A DNA stretch of 64,000 nt from positions 496,001-560,000 of the forward strand of contig NZ_CP113089.1 of NCBI RefSeq assembly GCF_026625045.1. The letters run 5' to 3'. The notes under the pieces are model-generated. The model ran no database searches, was not told the DNA's origin, and saw nothing but the letters and a program-made list of their open reading frames with translations. The stretch is from Microcella daejeonensis. Its GTDB lineage: Bacteria > Actinomycetota > Actinomycetes > Actinomycetales > Microbacteriaceae. The position numbers and the translations under genes are program-made. Position 1 is the first letter of the stretch. Every line of letters starts with the position of its first letter. Shown piece after piece: positions 52,187 through 62,994 of this stretch.

Positions 52187-53028
52187 TTGTTGAGCCTCCG
52201 GGCGAAGTGCCGGCGCGTGGCCCACAGGCCCACGACGACGAGGCCGACGAGGTAGCCGACGTGCGTGACGGTGAGCCACAGCGGCTCGACGTGCCCGTAG
52301 GTGAGCACCCGGCCGAGCTCGGTGCCGTGCCAGAGCGGCGACACCCAGCCGATCGGCTGCAGGAAGATCGGCAGCTGGTCGAGCGGGAAGAAGGTGCCGG
52401 AGAACAGGAACAGCGGCGTGATGCCGAAGCGCTGCAGCATCGCCATCTGCCCCTTGTCGTCGACGATCGTCGAGGTGTACGAGGCGATCACCGTGCCGAT
52501 CGCGACGCCGGTGAGGGTGGCGACGAGGATCGCGAGCCCGCCGAGCGGCGAGGTGATGGCGCCGAAGAGCGCGATGACCCCGAAGTAGATCGCGACGGTG
52601 ACGAGCGCGCGGAGCGCGATCTGGATGAACATGCCCGACACGATCTGCCCGGGCGCGATCGGCGAGGCGTTCATGCCGAAGAAGATCGGGTTCCACTTGA
52701 AGCCCGAGAGGATCGGGTAGCTCGTCTCGTTCGCCGCCACCGTCATCGCCGCCGTCGCCAGGAGCGCCGGCGCGACGAACTGCAGGTACGTGACCCCGCC
52801 GATGCCCTGGGGCACGAGGCTCGCGAGCCCGACGCCGAGCGCGAAGAGGTAGATGAGCGGATTGCCGAAGCTCTGGAAGAGCGCGTCGCCCGCGTAGCCC
52901 TTCATCGCGAGGATGCGGTGCTCGGCGATGTACCAGGCGCCGAAGCGGCGCGGGGCGGCGCCGCCCGCGATCGCCCGGCGGGAGTCGTCCCGCTCGAGGC
53001 CCTGGGCGCTCTGCGCATCGACAGTCAT
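52183..53028 (-). CDS. ABC-2 type permease (NodJ-like), first
   Basis: The 281-residue protein has six helices, with LFSGTFFPLDQLPIFLQPIGW and SPLWHGTELGRVL matching the second permease at equal places. This shows that the two arose by duplication and act as a heterodimer. The first 30 residues are polar and cytoplasmic. ATG 53028 lies 85 nt after the ATPase stop, a gap almost filled by a repeat element. Confidence 0.88.
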   Translation of the reverse strand: MTVDAQSAQGLERDDSRRAIAGGAAPRRFGAWYIAEHRILAMKGYAGDALFQSFGNPLIYLFALGVGLASLVPQGIGGVTYLQFVAPALLATAAMTVAANETSYPILSGFKWNPIFFGMNASPIAPGQIVSGMFIQIALRALVTVAIYFGVIALFGAITSPLGGLAILVATLTGVAIGTVIASYTSTIVDDKGQMAMLQRFGITPLFLFSGTFFPLDQLPIFLQPIGWVSPLWHGTELGRVLTYGHVEPLWLTVTHVGYLVGLVVVGLWATRRHFARRLNK

Positions 53029-53056
53029 GACGCACCCCGTTCCCCGACGCAGCTCA

Positions 53057-53112
53057 GCCGCGACGGCGCTGGCGTCGCGGAATCGCGGCGCGACTCTCCC
53101 AGCTCCAGCGCG
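53057..53112. repeat. Dispersed 56-bp palindromic element, copy 2
   Basis: Partner of 37637-37692: 42 of 56 bases match, with identical ends. It fills the gap between the ATPase and permease genes. CGCTGG and CCAGCG arms can pair, so it may act as a hairpin in the message. Confidence 0.8.
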
Positions 53113-53113
53113 G

Positions 53114-54040
<927 letters not shown>

Positions 54041-54048
54041 GGGAGTCG

Positions 54049-54054
54049 AGCATA
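54049..54054 (-). promoter_or_regulatory. -10 hexamer for leaderless exporter ATPase transcript
   Basis: TATGCT on the minus strand, 8 nt before GTG 54040. Confidence 0.5.
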
Positions 54055-54209
54055 GTCCGGGTCTCCGACACCGTTCGCGAGCACCCTGTCAGCGAACACG
54101 AGCGGTGCTGCCCGGGCGCTCCGGCAGACTGGAGCGGGCATCCCGTCGCCTCATCGGCCTCGCGACGGCACGCCCGACGCCTCCTCTTCTCTTCGCCTCG
54201 AAGGACCCC

Positions 54210-56057
54210 ATGAGCAGCCCCGCCCCCACCCGCCCGCGCCGCGGCTTCGGCCGCACCCCCGACGACGGCCCCCGCGCCACGTTCTCGCAGCTGCTGCCGT
54301 ACCTGCTCGAGCACAGGACGGTGCTCTCGTGGGTGATCGTCATCAGCGTGCTCGGCGCCGGGGCCTCGCTCGCGCAGCCGCTGCTCGTCGGGCAGGTCAT
54401 CACGGTGGTCGAGGGCAGGGGCGATCTCGGCGGGCTCGTCGCGCTGCTCGTCGTGCTCGTCATCGTCAGCGGGCTGCTGAGCGGCTTCGGCCACTACCTG
54501 CTGCAGCGCACGGGCGAGGGCGTCGTGCTCTCGAGCCGGCGCTCCCTCGTGCGCCGACTGCTGCACCTGCCGATCGCCGAGTTCGATCAGCGCCGCACGG
54601 GCGACCTCGTCAGCCGGGTCGGCAGCGACACCACCCTGCTGCGCGCCGTGCTCACGCAGGGGCTCGTCGAGGCGATCGGCGGCAGCCTGACCTTCGTCGG
54701 GGCGCTCATCGCCATGCTCGTCATCGATCCGGTGCTGCTGGGGCTCACGCTGCTGGTCATCGCGGTGTCGGTCGTCACGGTCGTGCTGCTCGCCGCGCGC
54801 ATCCGGGTCGCCAGCCGCAAGGCCCAGGAGCGCGTCGGCGACCTGGCCGCGGCCGTCGAGCGCGCGATCTCCTCGGTGCGCACCGTGCGGGCCGCCAACG
54901 CCACCGACCGCGAGATCGCGCACGTCGAGGCGGATGCCCGCGGGGCGTGGGAGCAGGGCATCAAGGTCGCGAGGATCTCGGCGCTCGTCGTGCCGATCTC
55001 GTCGATCGCCCTGCAGGTCTCGTTCCTCGTGGTGCTCGGCGTCGGCGGCTACCGCGTCGCCTCCGGCGCCATCGAGATCGCCGACCTCGTGGCGTTCATC
55101 CTGTTCCTGTTCCTCATGATCGGCCCGCTCGGTCAGGCCTTCGGGGCGATCACGAGCGTCAACTCGGCGCTCGGCGCGCTCGGCCGCATCCAGGAGATCA
55201 TCGCCCTGCCGAGCGAGACCGACGGGGATGCCGCGCTCACGCCCGCGCCCACCGACCCCTCCTCGACCGACGTCGCGCTCGCGTTCGAGGAGGTCGGCTT
55301 CCGCTACCCGGAGCAGGCCCGGCGCACGGAGGCCGAGAAGGCCGCAGCGGCCGTCGCCGGCGAGATCGAGCGCGACACCACTGTTCTCCGCGGCGTGAGC
55401 TTCTCGGTGCCGACCGGCTCGCGCACGGCGCTGGTGGGCCCGAGCGGGGCCGGCAAGTCGACCGTGCTCGCGCTCATCGAGCGCTTCTACGACGCGAGCG
55501 AGGGCGTGATCCGCATGGGCGGCGTCGACATCCGCGCACTGGATCGCACCGAGCTGCGCAGCCGCATCGGCTACGTCGAGCAGGACGCCCCGGTGCTCGC
55601 CGGCACCCTGCGGCAGAACCTGCTGCTCGGCACCCCCGAGGCGAGCGACGAGCAGTGCATCGCCGTTCTGCGCAGCGTCAACCTCGGCGAGGTTCTCGAC
55701 CGCACCGACGCCGGCCTCGACGCGCAGGTCGGCGAGGACGGCGTGATGCTCTCGGGCGGCGAGCGCCAGCGGCTCGCGATCGCCCGCGCCCTGCTCGCGG
55801 CGCCGCCCATCCTGCTGCTCGACGAGTCGACCTCCTCGCTCGACGGCCGCAACGAGCAGCTCATGCGCGAGGCGATCGACGCCGTCGCCGAGAACCGCAC
55901 GCTCATCGTCATCGCGCACCGGCTGTCGACGGTCGTCGACAGCGACCAGATCGTCGTGCTCGACCACGGACGCGTCGTCGGCACGGGCACGCACAGCGAG
56001 CTCGTCGCCGCCGTGCCGCTCTACCGCGACCTGGCGAAGCACCAGCTGCTGGTCTGA
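54210..56057 (+). CDS. ABC transporter, fused permease and ATPase (half-size exporter)
   Basis: The 615-residue protein has six helices (about 40-330) followed by an ATPase domain. Walker A is GPSGAGKST (410-418), the signature is LSGGERQRLAIARAL and Walker B is ILLLDESTSSLDG. It would work as a dimer exporting lipid, peptide or drug. A charged insert (TEAEKAAAAVAGEIERD, about 373-389) sits between the first beta strand and Walker A and is unusual. ATG 54210 follows AAGGA. It is divergent from the NodI-like gene. Confidence 0.92.
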   Translation: MSSPAPTRPRRGFGRTPDDGPRATFSQLLPYLLEHRTVLSWVIVISVLGAGASLAQPLLVGQVITVVEGRGDLGGLVALLVVLVIVSGLLSGFGHYLLQRTGEGVVLSSRRSLVRRLLHLPIAEFDQRRTGDLVSRVGSDTTLLRAVLTQGLVEAIGGSLTFVGALIAMLVIDPVLLGLTLLVIAVSVVTVVLLAARIRVASRKAQERVGDLAAAVERAISSVRTVRAANATDREIAHVEADARGAWEQGIKVARISALVVPISSIALQVSFLVVLGVGGYRVASGAIEIADLVAFILFLFLMIGPLGQAFGAITSVNSALGALGRIQEIIALPSETDGDAALTPAPTDPSSTDVALAFEEVGFRYPEQARRTEAEKAAAAVAGEIERDTTVLRGVSFSVPTGSRTALVGPSGAGKSTVLALIERFYDASEGVIRMGGVDIRALDRTELRSRIGYVEQDAPVLAGTLRQNLLLGTPEASDEQCIAVLRSVNLGEVLDRTDAGLDAQVGEDGVMLSGGERQRLAIARALLAAPPILLLDESTSSLDGRNEQLMREAIDAVAENRTLIVIAHRLSTVVDSDQIVVLDHGRVVGTGTHSELVAAVPLYRDLAKHQLLV

Positions 56058-56074
56058 GGCGCGCCCGGCGCCCC

Positions 56075-56099
56075 GCCCGAGGGCCCGGCCCTCGGGCGC
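56075..56099 (+). terminator. Terminator after the half-size exporter
   Basis: CGCCCGAGGGC and GCCCTCGGGCG pair around CCG, 18 nt after the stop. The same hairpin lies past the convergent nicotinamidase stop at 56120. Confidence 0.65.
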
Positions 56100-56119
56100 C
56101 GGGCTCCCGGCCCCGGTCG

Positions 56120-56704
56120 TCAGCCGTCGGCCGGCACGACCTCGGCGCCCGCCGCCGCGAGCTCGGCGAGCGCCGCCCGGCTCGACTCCGCCGCGACGCC
56201 CGCCACGAGCCCCTCGAGCACCCGCACCGAGCGCCCCGCGCCGAGCGCGTCGAGGGCGGATGCCCGCACGCAGTAGTCCGTGGCGATGCCCACGACGTCG
56301 ACGGCGTCGATGCCGCGCTCGTCGAGCAGCTGGGCGAGGGTGCGGCCCTCCTCGGTCGTGCCCTCGAAGATGGAGTAGGCGGGCACGCCCTGCCCCTTGC
56401 GCACGTGCACGTCGACGGCGCCGGCGTCGAGGGCGGGGTGGTACTCGGCGCCCGCGGTGCCGGCCACGCAGTGCACCGGCCAGGTCGTCACGAAGTCGGG
56501 ATCGGCATCCCGCGCGAAGTGCCCGCCGTTGTCGCCCTCGGCATCGTGCCAGTCGCGGGAGGCGATGACGAGGGCGTAGTCGTCGCCCGCCTCGCGCAGG
56601 TGCGCGGTGATGCCCGCCGCGACGGCCGCTCCCCCGTCGACGCCGAGCGCCCCGCCCTCGGTGAAGTCGTTCTGCACGTCGATGATGAGCAGGGCGCGGG
56701 TCAT
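56120..56704 (-). CDS. pncA: Nicotinamidase (isochorismatase fold)
   Basis: The 194-residue hydrolase has the triad D9 (LLIIDVQNDF), K103 (HVRKGQG) and C145 (ATDYCVRASA). Metal ligands D51, H53 and probably H62 lie in RDWHDAEGDNGGHF, separating it from plain isochorismatases. It turns nicotinamide into nicotinate for NAD salvage. ATG 56704 has GGAAGG upstream and lies 14 nt after dacB, so the two are probably co-transcribed. Confidence 0.9.
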   Translation of the reverse strand: MTRALLIIDVQNDFTEGGALGVDGGAAVAAGITAHLREAGDDYALVIASRDWHDAEGDNGGHFARDADPDFVTTWPVHCVAGTAGAEYHPALDAGAVDVHVRKGQGVPAYSIFEGTTEEGRTLAQLLDERGIDAVDVVGIATDYCVRASALDALGAGRSVRVLEGLVAGVAAESSRAALAELAAAGAEVVPADG

Positions 56705-56718
56705 GGCGGGCCTTCCGG

Positions 56719-58215
56719 TCAGAGGGTCGAGAGGTTGCCGCCGCAACGGAGCACGGCGGTCGCGAGGGTGTCGAGCTGCACCCGGGTGGTGTTGTTCGCC
56801 CCGAGGCTCGGCGCCGTCGCGGCGAAGAAGAAGGTCAGCACGGTGCCGTCCTCGGCGCGGATACTGCCGCTCAGCATGTGCCCGTCGGCGAGCAGGCCGG
56901 TCTTCGCGCGCACGGCCCCGCGCGCGACGGCGTTGTCGCCCGTGAAGCGGTTCGCGAGCGTTCCGGTCTGCCCGGCGATCGGCCAGGCGTCGCGCACGAT
57001 GCCGAGCGCGCCCTCGCCCGCATCGATCTTCACGGCGAGCTGCGCCGCGTAGACGGGAGGCACGGCGTTGAGGTCGCTCAGCCCCGAGCCGTCGATGACG
57101 GTCAGCTGGTCGACCGGCAGGCCGTAGCCGTCGAGCGCCTGCGCGTAGGCGTCATCGATCGAGGCGGCCGAGCCGCCCAGACCCTGCTGCAGCGAGACGA
57201 CCCGCGCGAGCATCTCGGCGAGGGTGTTGTCGCTCGTCGGCACCATCTGCCCGATGAGCGTGCGCACCGGCTGCGAGCGCACCTCGGCGAGCGGGATCGC
57301 CTCGCCGGTGGCGCTCCCCTGCCGGATGCTGACGCCGGGGTTGCCCGCCGCCGCGAGCGCCTCGGCGAACCACCGCCCCGCACGCCCGACCGGGTCGGTG
57401 CTGCGCGGCGACTGCACGGCCCTCGGATCGTCCCGATCGCCGTCCACCTGCAGTGCCACGACCTCCGAGAGCCAGCCCTGGGTCTGCTCGCCCCGATCCC
57501 ACGACGGGTGCCACCGGTCGTCGGTGCTCCAGTAGCCGGCGTCGAGCACGACCTCGGTGATGACGGCGTCGGCGCCGTTGGCCGCGCGGTACGCCGCGAT
57601 CGTCTGAGCGGCGAGGTCGGCGAGCTTGGGCGCGCCCGGGTAGACGCTCTCCTGCCCGAGGGCGGTGCGGCTGAGGGTGGCGTCGCCGCCCCCCACGAGC
57701 ACGATCGAGCCGGGTGTCTCGCCCGTGACCGCGCGGGTGACGAGCTGGTAGTCGGGGCCGAGCACGGCGAGGGCCGCGGCGGCGGTGAGGTTCTTCATGA
57801 CGCTGCCCGTGCGCACGGGGTCGCCGGCGCGGCGGTCGAAGAGCAGCTCGCCGGTCGCGGCGTCGACCACGGCGGCCGAGAAGCTGCCGAGCACCTCGGC
57901 ACCCGCGAGCGCGGCGATCGAGCAGGTGCGCAGCCGACTGGGCTCGACGTCGAGGGTCGGCGGGGTGCGCGGCGGCTCGGCGACGGCCGTGGGGCTCGGC
58001 GCCGGGGTGCTCGAGCCGGAGGGCGCGGGGGTCGCCGCGGGGGCGAGCCTGCTCGCCCCGACCGCTGCTCCGGCGTAGAGCGCGCCGGCCGGCAGGGCGA
58101 CGGCACCGAGCACGGCGGCCGTGAGGAGGAGCGCGCGACGGCGGCCCGAGCTCAGGCCGCCGCGGGCCGCCCGAGGAGCGGCGGGAGCGCCGGCGTCATC
58201 GGAGGGCTGCGTCAC
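56719..58215 (-). CDS. dacB: D-alanyl-D-alanine carboxypeptidase/endopeptidase (PBP4, S13 family)
   Basis: The 498-residue secreted or membrane-anchored enzyme has one hydrophobic segment (about 28-55) and a Pro/Ser-rich stalk. The penicillin-binding domain has SVMK (S138 nucleophile, K141), SDN in MVPTSDNTLAEM and KTG in VRAKTGLL. It trims or cleaves cross-linked peptidoglycan peptides. GTG 58215 has TATCAT 6 nt before it. It heads a two-gene unit with pncA. Confidence 0.92.
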   Translation of the reverse strand: MTQPSDDAGAPAAPRAARGGLSSGRRRALLLTAAVLGAVALPAGALYAGAAVGASRLAPAATPAPSGSSTPAPSPTAVAEPPRTPPTLDVEPSRLRTCSIAALAGAEVLGSFSAAVVDAATGELLFDRRAGDPVRTGSVMKNLTAAAALAVLGPDYQLVTRAVTGETPGSIVLVGGGDATLSRTALGQESVYPGAPKLADLAAQTIAAYRAANGADAVITEVVLDAGYWSTDDRWHPSWDRGEQTQGWLSEVVALQVDGDRDDPRAVQSPRSTDPVGRAGRWFAEALAAAGNPGVSIRQGSATGEAIPLAEVRSQPVRTLIGQMVPTSDNTLAEMLARVVSLQQGLGGSAASIDDAYAQALDGYGLPVDQLTVIDGSGLSDLNAVPPVYAAQLAVKIDAGEGALGIVRDAWPIAGQTGTLANRFTGDNAVARGAVRAKTGLLADGHMLSGSIRAEDGTVLTFFFAATAPSLGANNTTRVQLDTLATAVLRCGGNLSTL

Positions 58216-58221
58216 GCGGCC

Positions 58222-58227
58222 ATGATA
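58222..58227 (-). promoter_or_regulatory. -10 hexamer for leaderless dacB transcript
   Basis: TATCAT on the minus strand, 6 nt before GTG 58215. Confidence 0.5.
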
Positions 58228-58255
58228 CGCAGGGCCGTCGGCAGGGGCATCCCGC

Positions 58256-59239
58256 TCAGGCCTCGTCGGCGGCGTAGCGCACGCCCACCTGGCGGCGCAC
58301 CTCGTCGAGCAGGCCCATGATCGCGACGGTCTCCTCCAGCGGCAGGGATGCCGGCGCCTCACCCGCGATGCGCCGCTCCATCTCGGCGGCCTGGTACTGC
58401 ATGCCGCGCCCCTCGACGCGGCTCTCGTAGCGCTCGATCTCGTGCCACTCCCGGTCGCGCACGGTGAAGGAGGTCGGCACGTAGAAGGTGCGATCGATCT
58501 CGATGGAGCCCTCGGTGCCGATCACGGCGGCGCGGTTCGGGCCCGCGGTGTCGAGCGCGGTGTGGAGCACGGCCTGACGGCCGTCGGCGTAATCGAGGAT
58601 CATCGCCGTCTGCCGGTCGACGCCCGTCGGCGTGAGCGCGGCGTGGGCCCGCACGCCCTGCGGCATGCCGAGCACGTCGACGGCGAAGGCGACCGGGTAG
58701 ATGCCGAGGTCGAGCAGGGCGCCGCCGCCGAGCTCGGGGTTCTGCAGGCGGTGCTCGGGGTTCGTCGGCAGCGCCTGGGTGTGATCGGCGAGCACGGTGC
58801 GCACCTCGCCGAGCACGCCGGAGGCGAGGATCTCGCGCAGGCGCACCATGTGCGGCAGGAACCGCGTCCACATCGCCTCCATCACGACGACGCCCGCGGC
58901 CGCGGCCGCGTCGGCGACGCGCTGCGCCTCGGGCTGCGTGAGCGTGAACGCCTTCTCGACGAGCACGTGCTTGCCGGCCTCGATCGCGAGGACGGCGTTC
59001 GCGGCGTGGTGCGAGTGCGGGGTGGCGACGTAGACGACGTCGACCTCCGGGTCGGCGACGAGCTGCTCGTAGCCGCCGTGGGCCCGGCCGATGCCGAACT
59101 CGGCGGCGAAGGACTCGGCGGCCTCGGCACGGCGCGAGCCGACCGCCGTGACGGCGTGGCCGGCGAGCAGCAGGTCGGCGGTCATCGAGCGGGCGATGCC
59201 GCCCGTGGCCAGGATCCCCCAGCGCGGTCGAGTGCTCAC
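58256..59239 (-). CDS. Gfo/Idh/MocA-family oxidoreductase
   Basis: The 327-residue protein has an N-terminal NAD(P) fold (WGILATGGIARSM), the EKAFTLTQPEAQ segment (EKP-like with Ala for Pro), and GGGALLDLGIYPVAF holding the active-site Asp and Tyr region. It probably oxidises a sugar or polyol; the substrate is unknown. GTG 59239 is preceded by GGAAGG. It ends 40 nt before dacB and may be read through into it. Confidence 0.88.
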   Translation of the reverse strand: MSTRPRWGILATGGIARSMTADLLLAGHAVTAVGSRRAEAAESFAAEFGIGRAHGGYEQLVADPEVDVVYVATPHSHHAANAVLAIEAGKHVLVEKAFTLTQPEAQRVADAAAAAGVVVMEAMWTRFLPHMVRLREILASGVLGEVRTVLADHTQALPTNPEHRLQNPELGGGALLDLGIYPVAFAVDVLGMPQGVRAHAALTPTGVDRQTAMILDYADGRQAVLHTALDTAGPNRAAVIGTEGSIEIDRTFYVPTSFTVRDREWHEIERYESRVEGRGMQYQAAEMERRIAGEAPASLPLEETVAIMGLLDEVRRQVGVRYAADEA

Positions 59240-59301
59240 AGGTCGGCCTTCCCGCGGCCGGCGTCGGCACCGTCCGCGAGGACGAGCCTAGGCGGTGCCG
59301 G

Positions 59302-60234
59302 TCAGCAGCTCGCCCAGCGGGCGGCGGCGCGGGTGAAGCTGTACGGCTCGTTCGGCACGCCCCCGTGCGTCATCGCGAACAGGATGCACACCCCGGCGAC
59401 GCTCGCCCCCGGCTTGTACAGCGAGGCCCGGTGGCTGCTCGAATCCCACCACTTCTGCGCGACCGAGGCCCCGGTGTTGCCCGTGCCGCCGGCGAGGTTG
59501 CCGTCGCAGCCCGTGCTCGGCACCCCGTCGCTGCGCTGCGAGCCGGCGTGACCCCAGGCGCTCAGCGGATCGGTCGAGGGGTCCTCCGCCATCCAGAAGA
59601 GCCGCTGCTCCATGCAGCCGTCGTAGCGGATGCGCTCGACGGGGATGGGCGGCAGGCAGTTGCTCACGCGGATCTGGTTGTACGCCTGCGCGAACTGCGC
59701 GAGGTCGGAGGAGGTCGTGCCGGCGACGCCGAGCGGCGAGGCCGCCCCCGGAGCGCCCGCCGTGGCGCCCCCGGGCAGGCCGGCGCAGGTGCCGGCCGCG
59801 GTCGATCCGGCGGGGGCAGACGCCCCTCCCGTCGCCCGCGAGGACGCGGCAGCCGCCTCGGCCGCGGCCTGGGCGGCGGCCGCCTGCGCCGCGGCCTCAG
59901 CGGCCTCAGCAGCGGCGGCAGCCGCTGCGGCGGCTGCGGCGGCAGCGGCAGCGGCCTTCGCGCGCCCGGCGACCTGCAGACCCGCGGGCTCGGCGGCGAG
60001 GGCGCGGGCGACCGCCGCGGCGCGCGCACGACCCGCGGCGGGCGCGGGGTCGGCGACGACGTCGTCGATCATGCGGATGATCGGCTCATCCTGCTCTCCG
60101 GCCGATGCGGAGGCGGTCACCGCCCCGGCCGACGGCGTCGTCGACGACCCGAGGCCGGCGGCGCCGAGGAACGGCACGGCGACGAGAACGGCCGCCGCGA
60201 GCGCGGTACCGGCGAACGTGGATGTGCGCGCCAT
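59302..60234 (-). CDS. Secreted CAP/SCP-domain protein with poly-alanine helical stalk
   Basis: The 310-residue protein has a signal peptide (about 1-25). A helical stalk includes a long run of alanines and AEAAxAAAQA-type heptads at about residues 113-155. A CAP domain of about 130 residues follows, with the His in SAWGHAGS, WWDSSSHRASLY and four cysteines that may pair. CAP proteins without a catalytic set are often wall- or lipid-binding. ATG 60234 follows GGGGGAG. The role is unknown. Confidence 0.85.
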   Translation of the reverse strand: MARTSTFAGTALAAAVLVAVPFLGAAGLGSSTTPSAGAVTASASAGEQDEPIIRMIDDVVADPAPAAGRARAAAVARALAAEPAGLQVAGRAKAAAAAAAAAAAAAAAAEAAEAAAQAAAAQAAAEAAAASSRATGGASAPAGSTAAGTCAGLPGGATAGAPGAASPLGVAGTTSSDLAQFAQAYNQIRVSNCLPPIPVERIRYDGCMEQRLFWMAEDPSTDPLSAWGHAGSQRSDGVPSTGCDGNLAGGTGNTGASVAQKWWDSSSHRASLYKPGASVAGVCILFAMTHGGVPNEPYSFTRAAARWASC

Positions 60235-60414
60235 CGTCGGGCTCCCCCCAGAGCATCCATGTGAGCGGCGGCCCCCCGGCCGCTGCAGAGCCACCGTACG
60301 GGCCGCGCACGGCGCCCGCCAAGCCTCGGCGGGCCGCGGCCGGTCGGTCCACCCCCGCACTGGGGGCGCGTCGCTGCGCGGAGCACCCCCGGTCAGGGGG
60401 CATGGGAGCGGGAG

Positions 60415-60490
60415 TGGAGCCCCGTACAGGATTCGAACCTGCGACCTGCTGTTTACAAGACAGCTGCTCTACCAGCTGAGCTAACGGGGC
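60415..60490 (-). tRNA. tRNA-Thr (anticodon TGT)
   Basis: Read on the minus strand, a 7-bp acceptor stem (GCCCCGT/ACGGGGC), a D arm, an anticodon stem-loop with CTTGTAA and a T arm with GGTTCGAATCC are complete. The discriminator base is T, and CCA is encoded (60415-60417). It decodes ACA and ACG-type threonine codons by wobble. Confidence 0.97.
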
Positions 60491-60579
60491 GCGCGGTGGA
60501 GGGCGAGGGCCAGCCTACCCGCGGCGCCTCGCCGCCGGCAGACTACGCGTGGATGCCCGGCTCGCGCCGCGACCGCCGC

Positions 60580-61506
60580 TCAGGGCGCCGCGGGAGAGGG
60601 GGAGGGCGACGGCGACGGCGAGGGCTCGAGATCGACGTCCCCGCCCGCCGCCTGCAGGATGAACTGCGAGAAGTCGGCCGCGTCGAAGGGATCGGTGCCC
60701 GGGTACCGCACGCCGTTCACGAGCACGAGAGGGGTGCCGCCGAGCGACTCGACCTCGGTCGAGGCCACCGGCAGCGGGCCCGCCTGCGCGCGCGTCGTCG
60801 CCGCCTCGACCCAGGGGGCGAAGCGGCGCTCCTCGATGCAGCGCTCCATCGAGCCGGAGTCGGCGCCCGCCTCCTGCACGAGGTCGAGCAGCTCGCCGTC
60901 GGTGAGCCCCTCGGTGTCGGGCTCCGGCTGAGCGGCGAAGAGCGCCGCGTTCACCGCGGGGAACGCCGCGGGCGCGAAGTTCGCCGTGCACGCCGCGGCG
61001 TTCGCCGCGCGCAGGGAGTACTGCGTGCCCGCCGAGCGGTTGGTCAGCGTCGCGAGCGGGTGGATCTCGAGCGTCGCGGCCCCGGAGTCGACGAGGGTCG
61101 TGAGGAGGTCATCCATCTCGGTCTGGAAATCGGCGCAGACGGGGCACAGGTAATCGGTGAAGACCACGACGTCGACGACACCGGCCGCACTCGGCTCGGA
61201 GGGGGTGGGTGCCTCGCCGGGCTCGAGCCCTGCCGTGGTCTGCACCGCGAAGCCCGCATCGAAGCGGATGCCGTCGCTCGCCATGTTGCGCGGGCCGGGG
61301 CCCTCCGGTCGCACGGAGCCGACGATGACGACGGCGACGATCGCGACGACGGCGATCGCGGCGATGCCGAGCCCGCCCTGCAGGAGCAGCCGGGTGCGGC
61401 GGTCCTTCTTCTTCTGCGTCGCCCGCAGCTGACGCGCCTTGTCGCGGGCTTCGGCGCGGCGCTCGATCATGCCCTCCGAGCCGGTCGCCGCGTCGCTGTC
61501 CGTCAT
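60580..61506 (-). CDS. Membrane-anchored DsbA-like thioredoxin-fold protein
   Basis: The 308-residue protein has a charged cytoplasmic start, one helix (about 41-64) and an outer thioredoxin-fold domain. CPVC (121-124) in FTDYLCPVCADF is the redox site, and GGTPLVLVNGVRY carries the cis-Pro. A helical insert with two extra cysteines lies between. The C-terminus is a PSPSPSPS tail. It likely makes or swaps disulfides in secreted proteins. ATG 61506 follows GAGGA. Confidence 0.88.
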   Translation of the reverse strand: MTDSDAATGSEGMIERRAEARDKARQLRATQKKKDRRTRLLLQGGLGIAAIAVVAIVAVVIVGSVRPEGPGPRNMASDGIRFDAGFAVQTTAGLEPGEAPTPSEPSAAGVVDVVVFTDYLCPVCADFQTEMDDLLTTLVDSGAATLEIHPLATLTNRSAGTQYSLRAANAAACTANFAPAAFPAVNAALFAAQPEPDTEGLTDGELLDLVQEAGADSGSMERCIEERRFAPWVEAATTRAQAGPLPVASTEVESLGGTPLVLVNGVRYPGTDPFDAADFSQFILQAAGGDVDLEPSPSPSPSPSPAAP

Positions 61507-61756
61507 GAGTGGTCCTCTTCGGTCTCGGGTGAAGGCGTCGTGCCGTCCGCAGTGCCGCAGGAGCGCGGGAGGAGCGGGTCGGGCGCGAACGGCCCCGGGA
61601 AAGGGTACGGCGTCCTCCGCCCGGTATCCAGTCGAGCCATGATCAGTGGCATACTGAGCCCTGACGACCGGGGTCGCTCATCCCGGCCCCCGGGTCGTTA
61701 TTCCATTCACTACGGATCGTCCGGCACGTACCTGCCGGTGAAGGAGAAGCACAACC

Positions 61757-62860
<1,104 letters not shown>

Positions 62861-62876
62861 TCGGGATCACTGCCTA

Positions 62877-62914
62877 GCGAGGGCGGGCGCGTCGCACGAC
62901 GCGCCCGCCCTCGC
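62877..62914 (+). terminator. Terminator after the shared sugar ATPase gene
   Basis: GCGAGGGCGGGCGCGTCG (62877-62894) and its exact complement (62897-62914) form an 18-bp stem; the tip is CG-CA-CG. Confidence 0.75.
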
Positions 62915-62994
62915 GGCGTTCCCGACGACGATCGCCGAGCCTCCCCCGACCGATCCCCCTCCCCGCCTCCCGCCCCGACCCGCGAAGGGCCGCC

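Noticed and set aside
54329..57052. Long plus-strand frame across the exporter, nicotinamidase and dacB
   Set aside because: It is Arg/Ala/Pro-rich with no domain, and it overlaps three well-supported genes in other frames.
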